From Cloeon dipterum (Eukaryota; Arthropoda; Insecta; Ephemeroptera; Baetidae), in NCBI RefSeq assembly GCF_949628265.1, contig NC_088786.1, positions 35,671,681 to 35,735,680 on the forward strand: DNA of 64,000 nt, written 5' to 3'. A program made the position numbers and the translations under genes. The notes beneath the pieces are model-generated. The model did not search any database, was not told the DNA's origin, and worked only from the letters and a program-made list of their open reading frames with translations. Each line of letters begins with the position of its first letter. The first letter of the stretch is position 1. This document shows, piece after piece, positions 1 to 12,057 of the stretch.

Positions 1-1279
1 GGCGGCTCGGCGGCTGTAGAGATGAAAAAGGGAAAATTGACAAGTCAGCCCTGCTTTTTTCATCATGCGTGCGAGAGTCTCATCAAAGGCGTGCGCAATG
101 AGGAGGAACTGATGAAAGCGGACGCGTCACATAATCGTGTTTTTTTGCCAATAAGTGATTGGATGCGAGAGAGAATAAATTAGGCGTTAGCTTACTTCGG
201 TTAGTGGCAGCTCGAGGTTGTAAAGTTTTTCCCTGCGCAGTCGAGCCGCGTAATCTGTCAGAAGCAGCTATTCACACAGCACGCACACATTCGAAAGCAA
301 AAGTTTAATTAGGCTAGAGTCGATGTGAGGGCAAGTTTGTTGGGCTTTCCTCGACATGAAAGTTTGTTAAAGTGAGAATGAATGTGGTGTTAACTAATTA
401 TAGTGCCGCCGAAAAGTTGCGCCTGATTTATTTGTTGGGTTGAATTATTGTAGCTGCCCCAGATACGCGAGCGGCGCGTATATATACATAGTGTTTGTTT
501 TAGTGAAAAAAGATTCGTTGATCTTTGGCTTGTGCGTTGGATAAATATTTGGAATGGCAGTGAAATATTTAGACTGCATCATTCATTCACAATTGAGCAG
601 TTGTTCGACTCTATTTCTTTTATTTTGTAATCACTCGTCGTAAAAAATGATAAAATCAATCCCATCATTCACAAAAGCTGAAATTACAAAATTCCAATTA
701 CTTTCTCAATAAAGCACTCGTTGTTGAATTGAATTTTGTTGGCTTCTATTGATTTCCCAGTAAAAAAAAACACTCTTTCCCATGGAGCTCAACGAGCCGA
801 AAGTAAAGTCAAAACAGAGTCAATTCGGCTGGATGGAGGAATGAGAATTGTCACTCTCACAATCAGTGGACGGGCTTTGAGGTTGACAGCGCATTTAATA
901 TTCGGGAAAGCCCTCTGCCACTGCTCTTGGTCGCCCACGCTTTATTTACGCGGTCTGTCGCACGTCCCCTTGACCATCGGCCCCGGCCGGCGACCACCTG
1001 CCTCACAAAACAAAGCTATCAAATTTCCCCGTGCAAGCAGCGCCGGCGCGTCTTTCCCGAATTTTGTGTCCTCGTTTTCTTAAATGTTCGAGGCAGCTGC
1101 TCGGAGGCGGCGGCAAAATCGATGCCGCGAAGGAGAAACCGCAGAAACAACACGCTGTGTTTAACAGGTTGCATAAGCAACGAATTTTCCGGCGTGGTGC
1201 CTCTTGCAGAGTCGCAGAGAGTATGATTTCTGACAATGAGAAGTTGGGGAGACGGGGAAATGCGACTTTTTGTGCCTAC
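1..1279. other. No exon recognised left of the coiled-coil gene fragment
   Basis: I see no splice-flanked open frame here that fits the minus-strand gene to the right. By position this should be an intron or the 3' part of that gene, because its exon at 1280-1423 ends in a donor site and the downstream exons must lie further left. The overlapping short open frames on both strands between 736 and 1280 have no recognisable composition or motif. Confidence 0.4.
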
Positions 1280-4200
1280 CTTATCCACCAACTTGTCACT
1301 TTCCAGGCGTGCCAGCTGTTCCGCCCTGGCGAGCAGACTGTCCGTGTGTAGGTCAACGCCAACATCCTTGGAAATCTCATCCATGTTCAGCGCCCTTCCC
1401 AGTCTTTCCAGAAAGCTGAGATACTGGAAAAAGAGGAAAATAAATTAGAAAAGCCGCCGCAGGTGGCATGCAGGGATTGGTCCGGGAAAAGTTTATCATT
1501 GAAAATGCCCCTCAAGAAAATCGGAATGAATGGAAAAGTTTACGGAAAACGGACAATTATTATTGTTCCGCGAAGCTTTTATACTTTTGTCTTAACAGCA
1601 TCCACAAATAACTGCTTTCTAAGAAACCACAAGGGACTGCAAGAAGTTCTGCCGGCGGAGAAATTAATTTTTAACGATCAGAAAAGGAATTCCCTTTTCT
1701 CGCAAAGAAGGAAAGAATATCGTATCTATGCACTTAACTCTGTGAGCGGTTAAAATTTCGATAAAAGCTGCCTTTTTGTGCGCTACTAAAATACTTTGCC
1801 GCGCGGCAATAAAAAAGCGCAAAAGCAGAGCGGATCGGCGAACAAACCTACATAAAAATGTGCCGAGCATGGAGGAGTATTTCGCGGAGTGCATTGTTCC
1901 GCTTCATTCTGCCTCGCCAATAAATGCCGCAATTTTTCTGCACAGCAACATCATTGGCATTGTCTCGAACAATGGTGAAGCCGCAAACTTTATGCATGAT
2001 ACAAAACGCTTGCCAAGTTTGCAGCAATAAGTCTTCATTTGGCGCTGGAAATTTGTCGTTCATGACGTGCAGTGAACATTTTGCAAATTATTTCCATTTT
2101 TCGAGTGCAGATGAACTTTTTGCCAGTGGTTTTTTTGCGCCGCAGCGCTCATTAATGGCCTCCCCGGCCAATTACGCTTCCTTTCTGATGTAATTGCTGA
2201 TTACTTTCCCAATGAAAAAGCTATTCAGTCATTTTTCCAAGGGCGCAAGAGAATTATAGAGGGCGAAATTTATGAGAACAAATGGTCATTATAAAAAGGC
2301 GAAATTTCCAGCATTAATGGAATGAGGAAAGCTAAAAGAAGAGCAGAAGGCTGTGCGGTTGCAAAATTTAATCATCAACAAAGACGACAGCGAGCAGTTT
2401 CTTTTGAATTACATCTTCTCATGGATATGAAATTATTTTGGCTGGTGCCTCCTCGTGAATTTCCTTTAAAAATAAAGACAGAAGGGGATCCTTTCCAGGA
2501 ACAAATGCTTGATTAATTTAATAAGTTTTTGAAACTACTTTGGAAGTTTGCACGCCCTTGAATAACCTGACCTCAGCCTAATTTAACTTGCAAATTTCGC
2601 TGCGGCGGGCTTTTGCTTCGAGTCAAAATATTTTCATGCCGCTTTAGTGCCTTTATATTATGCTATGTTGTAAAATATGAAATGACCAGGCCATTTCAAG
2701 GGACAGCAGCTGCCAAACGAGTTAGGGTAAGGTCAAAAGTGGTGTCCCTGATGCAGCACGCTGCCAATTTTACGAGATCATTCGCATTTAATGAATAAAT
2801 TCCAGTTTTTTGGTTAGAATTGTGTGGTAAAAAACAATCCCAGACCAGAGGAAAAGCACACTGCCTCAATTAGTACGAGATGGATGAAGACGGAGTGTTT
2901 AGCACTCGATTAGTTTCGCCCAATTACATCCCTCCTTGAAAGCAGACGCTGCACTCGAGGGAAAAAAAGCGAGTCTGTATGGCCACGCATTGGAGAAGAG
3001 CGAAATGTTTCCTGCAGTGGAGCACTCACGATGCTTTTGTCTCGGCGGAGCGCGTCCCTGGCCGCGTCGGCAGCCGCCAGCTCAGACTCGACTTTGGAGA
3101 GGCGAGACTCGACGCTGGCCTTGTCGTCCTCCAGGACGTGTACCCTGCGAGCAGATGCGTCGCTCTGCTCTAGAGCACGACTCAGTTGTTGGCTGCTCAA
3201 GTTGGACTTCTCACGCAACGCCTCCGCTTGCTGTCGAACAAAAATCGCGTTAATTGGGTCATAAGTCTCAACGATTTTGCGAGAGCGCGCCACTCGCAAT
3301 CAACGTAACGTGCAAATTGGAACTTTATTGATTGCAATGGAGCCTTTGACTGTCAATGAAATTGAATCTAAATTTTATCAAAGGAAGGCTTTATGCGTTC
3401 TCTGAATTTGCTTCATCATTAATTTCAGATCATGCAGAACGCATTAATTTATTCATAAACGTTAACTGTTGCCTTGAATGCGTTTAATGCTCTCAGGCCC
3501 TAATTAAAATTCGCGCCACTTTCAAAGGAAGGAAATAAACAGATCTTACAATGCTCCGTTCTTTGCACTCGTGTTGCAGTTCTCTGATTCGCTCTCTGAT
3601 ACTCTCTTCCTGCGCCTCGACGAACCTGGCTGGTGAGCTGAGTTGGACGGCGAGGCCCTCAAGCACCCTCCTCAGTTCGCACTGGCTCCTCGACGCCTTT
3701 TCTTCGCGACTCTTCACTTCCTCTGCAAAGCCAGAGTGGCAATTGTCAGATATATTAGCATTTCTTGAGTATATTTCCCTTTGTTGACTTGTGTTTATTT
3801 AATTATTAATCCTTTTGCAGCTGTTTCTTTTGTAAAAAAAACCTGTATAGAGAAACGAAATTATTAATAAAGAAATCTCACGCAGAGAATTTTATGAAAG
3901 GAAATATCCTCATGAAATTGATATTCAGCTTACGCAACTTTTCCTCCTGCGATCAATACAACAACAAAAATGAAGGCGATTATGACTGAACATACGTCAG
4001 ACACAAATTGGTGTCTCCTCCATTACACCCTGACACAACGGTGACGCCTTTGTTAGGCCCAGGATAAATCTATGAGAGCCCCGAAGGCCACCTTGGCATC
4101 ATTGCACAAAGAGGTCTAATTTGTGGCTTTTGATGTGTGTGTGCGAATGCGCTCCCTCTTGGGCTTCCTCTTTTTGGCCGCGCGCAACAACAAATTGTAA

Positions 4201-6929
4201 TGAAAGCGAGAGGCGCAACAACGACAAAACTACTCTCAAGCCGCAAATAACGCAGCACTATTAAATGTACCGCACTGCACTGGAGAGCAGGGAGCGGCAG
4301 TAAAAGTGAATATAAGGCAATTATTTCGGCCGTCCTGTGCGTCATCTGGCGTGCGCCTTTAATCTCGCTTTTACCACGGAACCAATTGGCGGCGAGCTCG
4401 TTTATATCCGCGGTAACATCTCTCTTGTTTTATTATTTCGTGCGACGGTCCATTTCGCAAATTAGTTTCTGCCTCATTTGCAGTTACGTGGGGCGCGCGA
4501 CGGCGCACACGAAAACGTAATTCCGGCGACAAGTCTCAAAACTGTACCTCTGAGTTGGGCCATTTGCGCTTCCTGAGCGGCCAGAGAGCCAGTTGCGTTG
4601 CCCAGCGTCCTGCTCGTCACTGAAATTTTCTCTCTGAGGTCAGACAACTCTCTTTCCGTCACTCTATGCTGCATTTCCAGCGTCTCTTTATCCTGCAAAA
4701 TCCCTTCAATTACTCTCTGGCGCACCACTGGATTATTAATTGCCCTCCAAAAAGTTTGTCGTCTGGAAAATTCGACCGACGCGGCTCACCCAGCCAACTT
4801 TTCTCCTTCAGAAATGGGTCAGCGGGTGTTTAATATAAAAAAGTTTCAAGGAAAATCGAGAACTGCTCTGGAAAGATTTATCGGAATACAGTATATAGAA
4901 ATAACACATTAAAAACTGTCAAAATTAGTTTCAAGTAGAGACCGGTTCTTACTTTTTCTTTGTGCTTGCATCTCTTTTCATTTGTTCTTCCTCCAAAAGA
5001 AGATTAATATTGTAGATAAATAAAGAACGACTGAGCATGAAAACAGAATTTCACAAAGAAACGCGTCTCTTATATAAAATATCGCTCAATATTCCTTTGT
5101 GCGTGCCAGGAGTGTGATTAATTCGGGCCAGTTCGAATTTTAATTAAGGGTGTGCGTAATATCGTCATTTGCCGACACCCACCTGTCTCAACCGATCGAT
5201 TTCTATCAAATTGCCGGCCACTTGTCTCTGCAGCGTGTCTCTGTCCGCGGCGCTTCTTTCGAGAGCATCTCTGCACGTTCTCAGCTCGACTTCAGATGCT
5301 GTTAGGCTGTCGCAAGTGTTTGCAGCTCGTGTTCTCAATCTCGCCGTTTCCTATAAGAGCATCCATATTAATGTGTGCGAATTACAGGCCTTCATTAATC
5401 AACGCAATCTGTGCTAATCAGAAGGAGAGAGCGTTACGCGCGAGAGGCGAAGCGCATGACGAACATCTGCCACTTGGGATTTGAAACACTAAGCGCTGCG
5501 CCACGACCGATGAAACTCAGAGAGCTAACTATAAAGGGTGTCTTTTGAGCTCCTAGAAACGGAACTTCTGACGTGGAAAATAGCTCACAACCCAACTTTA
5601 AATTGTCTTAAATAAATTCAGAATTCAGATAATCTAAATAAAATAACCAACTCTATGAATTAATTTAAATAGAAATAATTGGAATTTCTAAAATCACGGG
5701 TTGGAAATTGAACCGCATTTAATTTCCATAAATATTGTGCATCCCACGATAAGGAGGTGGAGTAAGTTTTATTATGCATCGTTTATGCGTGCCGCAACTC
5801 CGAGGAATGCCTTTGTTGGAGACATTTTCCGAGAACAGCGATGATAGACTGACTTACCTGCACCAGTTCAGAGGCTTTGTGCACCAGCGACTCGGGACAG
5901 GAAACCACCGAGTCGCAAAATTCCGTGCCGAGGGCCACAGAGAGGCGCCGCACCAAATCGTGCATTGATTTTCTGGCGATGTCCTTCTGCTGCTCCTCCG
6001 AGTTGCATTCCAGCTCCAAGCATCTGTCACAAAACATTTTGTGCCAATATTCGGCTGGCTGGAATGAGACTAACACGACGCTTCTTACCTCACCCTTTTT
6101 TCCAGCTCTTTGATATTTTCCTCGAGATAGCGTTTGTCCCGCTGCACCGTCTGCAGGTCGGCCTCGATGCGGCCGCTGCTGACATTGAGACATCGCTCTC
6201 GATCCTCTAGCTCGGTCTGTCGCTTTTTCAGGGAAGCTATCACGGCGCTCTGCCTGGCGGACTGTTCCCTCAGGTTTTCGCACTCGGCTTGAAGCTCCAG
6301 CGTCCGCTGGTCCCGACCGCGCAGCTGGCTGCGAGCATCTTGTAACTGCCAAAATATTAAATATGAAGTTGGGAGTTTCAAAAGAATCTATTTGACAGGG
6401 TTTCCCGGTTGATTTTTTTAAAGGCTGTCATTGACGAAGATTCTGAGCTCACCAATCGATTCCTGAGGGTCGAATTAGGTATAGTGGATGTTTTTTCCGA
6501 CCAAAAAGCCCAGCGCGACGTGCGAACTTTTTTTCCCGCCAAAACAATATGAATGCGAGAAGTGCGCATGCGTGAGAGCTGGTTTAAGCACTTGCAGAGA
6601 GAATAACTTCTTTAACAGGTCCAGCCAGCTCTGACGCATGCGCAGCTCTCGCATTCATATTGTTTTGGCGGGAAAAAAAGTTCGCACATCGCGCTGGGCT
6701 TTTTGGTCGGAAAAAACATCCACTTTACCTAATTCAACCCTCAAGAATCGATTGGTGTGCTCAGAAACTTCGTCAAAGACGCTGTTTAAGACGAACGAAA
6801 ATTTTAATTAATTCAGCAAATATTGTTTAAACGTACTTCTGCCTGTAGGCGCTCCTTCTTATATTGCAAAGCAGCTAACTCGCTGCGTAGCGCGGTAGCC
6901 ATATCGTGGGGCATGTCATCAGCTTCCAT
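1280..6929 (-). CDS. Coiled-coil protein, 3'-incomplete (possibly CCDC170-like)
   Basis: Eight minus-strand exons in transcript order: 6929-6837, 6345-6089, 6023-5858, 5350-5183, 4692-4548, 3722-3550, 3230-3030, 1423-1280. Each is bounded by AG and GT, and all intron phases agree (split codons after exons 2 and 5). They total 1347 nt, 449 codons without a stop. The product is rich in Glu, Arg, Gln, Leu and Ala in long heptad-like stretches, so it should form an extended coiled coil. Two exons look more globular: exon 3 (MHDLVRRLSVALGTEF) and exon 8 (YLSFLERLGRALNMDEISKD, then LLARAEQLARLE). I infer a cytoskeletal or centrosome/cilium-type protein. CCDC170 is my best guess from this mix, and rootletin-like proteins are the alternative. 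The first exon listed starts with ATG directly after an acceptor, so it may be internal. The C-terminus lies outside the window. Confidence 0.75.
6418..6789. mobile_element. Palindromic MITE, family A copy 1 (TA-flanked)
   Basis: A non-coding, largely self-complementary element of about 370 bp. The left arm reads TTAAAGGCTGTCATTGACGA and the right arm is its near reverse complement, ending GACGCTGTTTAA. Both arms also contain a CCAATCGATTC-type block, a TTTTTTCCGACCAAAAAG block and a GCGCATGCG block. Related copies lie at 23032, 30670 and 40628. It sits in the intron between exons 1 and 2 of the coiled-coil gene. TA flanks suggest a Tc1/mariner-type element moved in trans. Confidence 0.85.
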
Positions 6930-7821
6930 CTGAAAGAGCGAAAATAGAGTTCTTTTAAAAATTTCAAACATTCTGCGAATTTTCAAATTAATTCGTTTGG
7001 GAAACAGAACAAAAAGTGGAATTCGTAGCAGTATCCCACACACCAAATAATGCTCTGTTTAATAATACTGAGGCCTTTGACGAAATATTCCAATGGTTAT
7101 TTCGCAGAAAATGAATATTAACATAACTTAAATTTCCACTTAGGGAAAGTCAAAAAGCGTGCTGTGAAACACAAAACTCCTGGCGCGAATTTTTTGTTTT
7201 ACGCGTGAATAGAGCTTGAATTGAATTGCCTGAATTGCATTTATTTCTCCTTTCACCGGGCGGAATATTAGAAAAAGTTTCTGAATTCACAGTTGTATTA
7301 AAATGAAGCCGTATTCAGCTTTTTCCGGGTTAAATATGCTGTGAGGAGAGACCTTTGAAATTGCACCCCAGGTAGTTTCGCGAATTGGAAGCAATTTCTG
7401 CATGCCTTACTTTGCCTCGCTGCTAATTAAAGCCGCGCGTTGGTGTATGCGGTCGCGAAATAGGCAAATGCTCGACGCAAACACTAGGAGAGGAATGAAA
7501 ACCGGGCATTAATTGAAGCTGTCGGAAATTCCTCGCGTCAAGCGAAACATTTGCGCCAAAGCATAGACACCGAACTCCCGAAAATTTGCATGCGCGTATG
7601 TTGCTTCCTAACGGCTTAACTCATAAAATAAACGTCAACGCTTTTGAAAAGGAGCTTTCTCTGAATAATTTAAGAGCTATTTTCAAGGATTAGGGAAGTG
7701 TGTGCACAGGGTGTGTTTATTTTCTGCTCCACGACTGCTTCGCATTTCACGAATTAAAATGCTGCCTAATTTGGAATAAAGCTCAACAACGTAATATTCT
7801 TGAAATTTTCATTAAGAGCTG

Positions 7822-8263
7822 TTTAAAGTGGAATGATACTAAGCAACAATTGAAAATTATTTAAATTGTTGGAAGCCTTAAACAACTGACCGATAAACAA
7901 TTTGTTCAACAATCTGCAATAATAAAAAAGGACCTTCCTACAATAAAAATTCAAATTTTGCCAATTTTCTCCAAAATTTACGGTGCTTGAACATATTTTC
8001 TTGGCATATTCCAATTCCTCTGGTCGAGATCTGTCCAACGGTGTATGACACTTATTGGGGAAACTCTTGGTTTTGAAAATAAATCGGATTTCAAGTAAGG
8101 AGACAGCCATTACCATTTGAAAAGCACGCTAACTTTCCAGCCAATTTTCTCAAAAAAATACAGCGCTTCTTAGGTCAATTTAGGCTTTAACTGAATCCTA
8201 AGGGATGAGTTTATGAATTGGCAACAAGCATTTTCCAGGCTTTTCCAGTATCATTCCTCTTTA
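7822..8263 (-). mobile_element. TIR repeat family C, copy 1
   Basis: A dispersed repeat of about 440 bp with short terminal inverted repeats (AAAGTGGAATGATACT on the left, AGTATCATTCCTCTTT on the right) flanked by TA. Close relatives lie on the plus strand at 44461-44902 and 46890-47226. All three carry the same degenerate open frame (MVMAVSLLEIRF... then TKSFP), which I read as part of the repeat and not as a gene. I infer a non-autonomous DNA transposon. Confidence 0.75.
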
Positions 8264-8642
8264 TTTGCGTTCTTGATAATCGAACTAAATGGCGCGTGAC
8301 CTAGTTTCGTCCGCATTGACATTTTAAGCTGGCGCATGCACAGGTTGCAGAAATGCCTGCAGCAATCTCACTCAGCCAGCCAAACTGCCGGTCAGCAGGT
8401 GCGACAAACGCGGTTGAATTAACGCTCTGTGTCATACCTGTTGCCAGCAGGCGAGTCATGCTAAAGCGTGGGCTGCGTCGTCCAGATTTGAAATCAGCAA
8501 CTCGAAATGAAATGGCGCGTGTGTCTGTTCGTGAACACACTACCCTGTGTACTAACTGGTATCAGCCGCTCGCAATAATAATGTGCATTCGACTCACCCC
8601 ATAGCTATAGCAGCTCGGAAACGGTGGTGGTAGCCCGCCCCG

Positions 8643-8667
8643 AACACACACACACACACACACACAA
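8643..8667. repeat. (CA)n microsatellite
   Basis: About 12 uninterrupted CA units in non-coding DNA. Confidence 0.95.
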
Positions 8668-10313
8668 TCAGGCCAAATTTAGAAACACACGCGCGCGATA
8701 GGATCGGCAAACTTTTCAAACTGGGTAAATCAATACTTTTTCTTTGTGCGACGCAAGAAGAGACTGTTTTGAATTGCTTCATTGCAAATTGAAACAGGCT
8801 TCTCTCGTAAAACACTGAATAGATTTAGACAAAAAATATTCACAGCTAAATTTTTTTGAAAAGGAAAAATGGGAAAAATTAATTTTGGTTCTTTAACATT
8901 GTTATTAAAATGCTATCATACATAGAAGATAGAGTTGTTGCACCCTCAGCATAATATTTAGGAAATTTTAAATCCAGAAAATTAGCATTAATTGTGAGAA
9001 AAAATATTTTGACAGTGTAATTATTCTTGTACTGCGTATTTATAAAAAATAAATAAAAATCACAGTTCTGGACCACGCAGCTTACGACATCTCTACCAAA
9101 CAGGGTGCTTCTTGTTAATTTTGTAGAACGATTTTAGTGATTTTAGCAATTCCATTTTGATTTTAGCATCCTTGTTTGTAAAAAAAACAACGACACGATG
9201 CCAGCGTTGTTAGTTCAACTCTCGCTTTTAGCAGTGCATGAGTACCATTATTAATTTAAATTTCCGTTTTGGCTAGTACTTATCAATCTAGTTAATTTAA
9301 TTTTACAAAAAATGTGATGATTACATTTTCCTCTGTAGCAATTTATAGGTATAATAATGCTTTTCTGTGGCACTTAATCATAATGGTTTACGCATCGCTC
9401 CATTTAAGCCAATTTCGGCGTGAATACAGCGCACTTACAGAGACACTTAGAGCACATTTAGCTCGCCATTAACGATCACGACCAAATCAATTTATGCCCA
9501 TGGTGGGGTGTGCTCAAACTGCTCGATAAAGGAACGATAACAGATTGGAACAGACGATTCGACTTCTGTCTGCAAACTTTAATAATTATTGGAACTTTCG
9601 CCGCACAACATTTTCAATCTAAACACCAAGCCATTTCCAGCAAAATAAACAAGAATGTTGTTTCTAATTTTCGGGATCGGAAAAAAAGCTCTTAGAAGAC
9701 ACGTCTAGAGTTTCTCTGACACAATTGACTGGCGAGAAAGGGCAGGGGCAGGTTGAGTTGCGGGATGATTAGCCTCCACCATGGAAACGGCGCGCCTGTT
9801 TGTTCAATACGACGTCGTGGCCGTTTTTCACCGGCCGAGCTGACTGCTCTCATACACAAAATTGCATTCGCAGCATTGTTGACTGAAGCAAACTGGCAGT
9901 CTTTACGGCGGCATAAAAGTCAAAATTTCAGCAGGCTGCCTTTTGCCTTCGGGCAACGTGTTTAATAAAGTTTAGGCGGAGGATGCCTCGGTGCGCCCTA
10001 TCATGAATTTTGATATAATATATGAGGCTCAACTTCCCCTTCGTCCTAACGAAATACAAAGGGCAGATAAGACTTTTTTATTTCATTTAGCAAAGCGAAG
10101 AAGAACGCGGAATGCTTTGATCCCTTCTAACGCAATCAACGCTGACTGAGTGAGGGGGACCAAGAAACAAGAGAGATATGCCAAACTATTCTGCCTAGCC
10201 CTAGAATTAATATATTTCACGGCACAAAACTAGACCCTTGTCCCCGGCGTAATTGGACGTGGGCAGGTACTTGCATTGGAAGAAGTGTTGGCCGAGCAGA
10301 GCAGCTGAAACAC

Positions 10314-10361
10314 CTGCCAGTCCTCTTGCTGCTCCTTCAGCCTGTCGTCCGACTCGCTCAT
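10314..10361 (-). CDS. Candidate first coding exon of the coiled-coil gene
   Basis: On the minus strand an ATG at 10361-10359 opens a 16-codon stretch, MSESDDRLKEQQEDWQ, that ends at CAG followed by GTGTTT. It is in phase 0 and joins in frame to the exon at 6929-6837. The acidic, Gln-rich start fits an N-terminus of the coiled-coil protein. The donor is weak (GTGTTT) and the same frame runs on for another 27 codons to a stop. This is therefore an inference from phase, composition and the head-to-head position next to the COX7A-related gene. Confidence 0.35.
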
Positions 10362-10639
10362 CGCTCCACCGCACCGGCCCCTTTCCCATGGAATTTTCCT
10401 GGCCCTCAACGGGGGCCGGGGTCACAGGCCGTTGGTAAACATGCTCGCACCGCTCAGCACGCGGCCCTTATTGCGATCGCGTCTTTTTGGCCGACGCTCC
10501 GCCAGAGGCGTTGGTTGCACTCCACGCGCTTGCATGCGCCCTGCGCCCCCGGGTTATTTTTGCATTCAGATTCGGTTCGGCCGGCGGCACGAGTGCAACT
10601 AACTCCAATTTGAAGAGCAAACGACAACACGATTGCGAA
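10362..10639. promoter_or_regulatory. Candidate bidirectional promoter, GC-rich
   Basis: GC-rich DNA, notably around 10360-10570, between the plus-strand start codon of the COX7A-related gene and the candidate minus-strand start of the coiled-coil gene. No clear TATA box was seen for either side. It should at least contain the promoter and 5' UTR of the COX7A-related gene. The shared-promoter idea depends on the neighbouring minus-strand exon being real. Confidence 0.35.
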
Positions 10640-11161
10640 ATGTATTACCAGTTTAATAATTTCACTGGAAGCATCTCCCCAGCCACGCACACAATGTGGC
10701 CGTATTATCCCCTGGTGAGTTTCAATTAAATTAATTACAATTGCTGGAGCTTAAGAATAATAACAATAATTAAAACTGGGATTATTTAGAGCCCGCGGCC
10801 CTACTCGAAAGCCGACTCGTCCGAATTCTTTTTCGACCAAAAATCGACTCGAGCCGCGCAGGTTAAAGGAACGACCAGGGTTGTGCAGAGAAAATGCGTT
10901 CCTGGATCCAACAATTTCTATTCGCCCCTCGACGAACGAGTGCGCCAGAAAATGGAGCTCTTCCAGGTTATTATAAATTAATTTCCACGACGGACATGAC
11001 CTAAATAATAATTTTTCCAGAAACCGAACGGAGTCCCGATCCACCTGAAGGGTGGCCAGGCCGACAAGGTGTTGTTCGGCGTAACACTTGGCCTCTCGGC
11101 AGTCGGCGTTATTTTAGTCGCTCGCTTGATCTACTCGATGGCTGTGCCAAAGAAGCAGTAA
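10640..11161 (+). CDS. COX7A2L-like: Cytochrome c oxidase subunit 7A-related protein (COX7RP/COX7A2L type)
   Basis: Three exons, 10640-10714, 10790-10966 and 11021-11161, all joined in phase 0, encode 130 aa. The N-terminus MYYQFNNFTG closely resembles the start of vertebrate COX7RP (COX7A2L/SCAF1), which also begins MYY-F--FT. The middle is a basic, Ser-rich mitochondrial-type linker. The C-terminal third has the COX7A signature: a GVPIHLKGG block, one membrane helix (VLFGVTLGLSAVGVILVARL) and a short KKQ tail. COX7A subunits sit in the inner mitochondrial membrane. COX7RP bridges complexes III and IV in respiratory supercomplexes. I infer the COX7RP subtype from the N-terminus and the length of 130 aa, longer than ordinary COX7A precursors. 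A tissue COX7A isoform is the alternative. Confidence 0.88.
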
Positions 11162-11342
11162 TAAGAGCGACAGTTTGCGACACTGATGCGGCCATAAAAG
11201 TGTGTGACACAATAATACTAGCGCGCGGTTATTGCTACCACAAGTAATAACACACACGTTCCGCCAATTTGATTTCAATCAAGTTGGCTTCATGAAGTTT
11301 GTCTTTCAAATGCTGTGTTTTTACAGACATAGAGGTTATTTG

Positions 11343-11348
11343 AATAAA
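11343..11348 (+). terminator. Poly(A) signal AATAAA after the COX7A-related gene
   Basis: A canonical AATAAA lies 182 nt after the COX7A-related stop codon and is followed by T-rich DNA. It is the best candidate for the 3' end of that transcript. Confidence 0.5.
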
Positions 11349-12057
11349 GAAAATGTGATATTGCTAATGCAGTCTCGTAGTTTCCCTGCCAACTTATACT
11401 GCTCACGTTTAAGCAACGTGCTAGCAATTTTTATCTGAATAATAATATGCATTTTTATAAAAATCATTGAGCCGCATGGAGACTGAGGAGAATTCCGTCA
11501 CTTATTTGATACATTTTATCGCTCTCTGGACAAGTACAGTGTACAATCAAACTTTTTCCAGTCCACATTCTTTATTGATTTTGTTTCGCGTCACTGCCAA
11601 AACGGGGAATTTTTCTCTGTTGAACTTTCTCTTTTTTGTCTGTCCGTCCGGGGGTATTAAAACAGTTTACTCCCCCATCCATGTCGCTCTTCCAAAGCAT
11701 CGATCTGCCAACTAACCGCAAACCACAAACACCAAACCCCTTTGCTAAATAAGCCCGAGCTGAAAAACAGAACTTTTCGTATCTGTCAGCAGCCGGACAT
11801 TATTCGTCCCCGCCCGCCCACCCGCCCGCCGAGAGTTTTAAATCGGTGGCACAGGTGTATAATAAAATGTAAATCAGCAGGCCGGTTCATGGAATGCGCG
11901 AGCTGGAATCCTCGGCTCGCGCCGCACGCATCGCAGCGGCAGTCATGCGCGCGTCCGAAAAACGGCAGCGCGCGGCTCTGGAGCAGATTCAGTGGCACAG
12001 TCAGTCGATGTGCGTGGCTGCAGGACGAGAGCATGGAGTAAGGGAGCAGCCAGCACC
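11349..12057 (+). promoter_or_regulatory. Globin X upstream region
   Basis: No exon was recognised between the COX7A-related 3' end and the globin X start codon. The last 250 bases (about 11800-12057) are GC-rich with CCCGCCC runs, and no convincing TATA box was seen. It presumably carries the globin X promoter and 5' UTR. Confidence 0.35.

Larger units (their letters stand above)
6930..10313. other. Long stretch without recognised exons
   Basis: No coding exon was recognised in this AT-rich stretch. If the candidate first exon at 10314-10361 is right, this is intron 1 of the minus-strand coiled-coil gene. It holds one family C transposon copy and a CA microsatellite, described separately. 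Confidence 0.4.
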
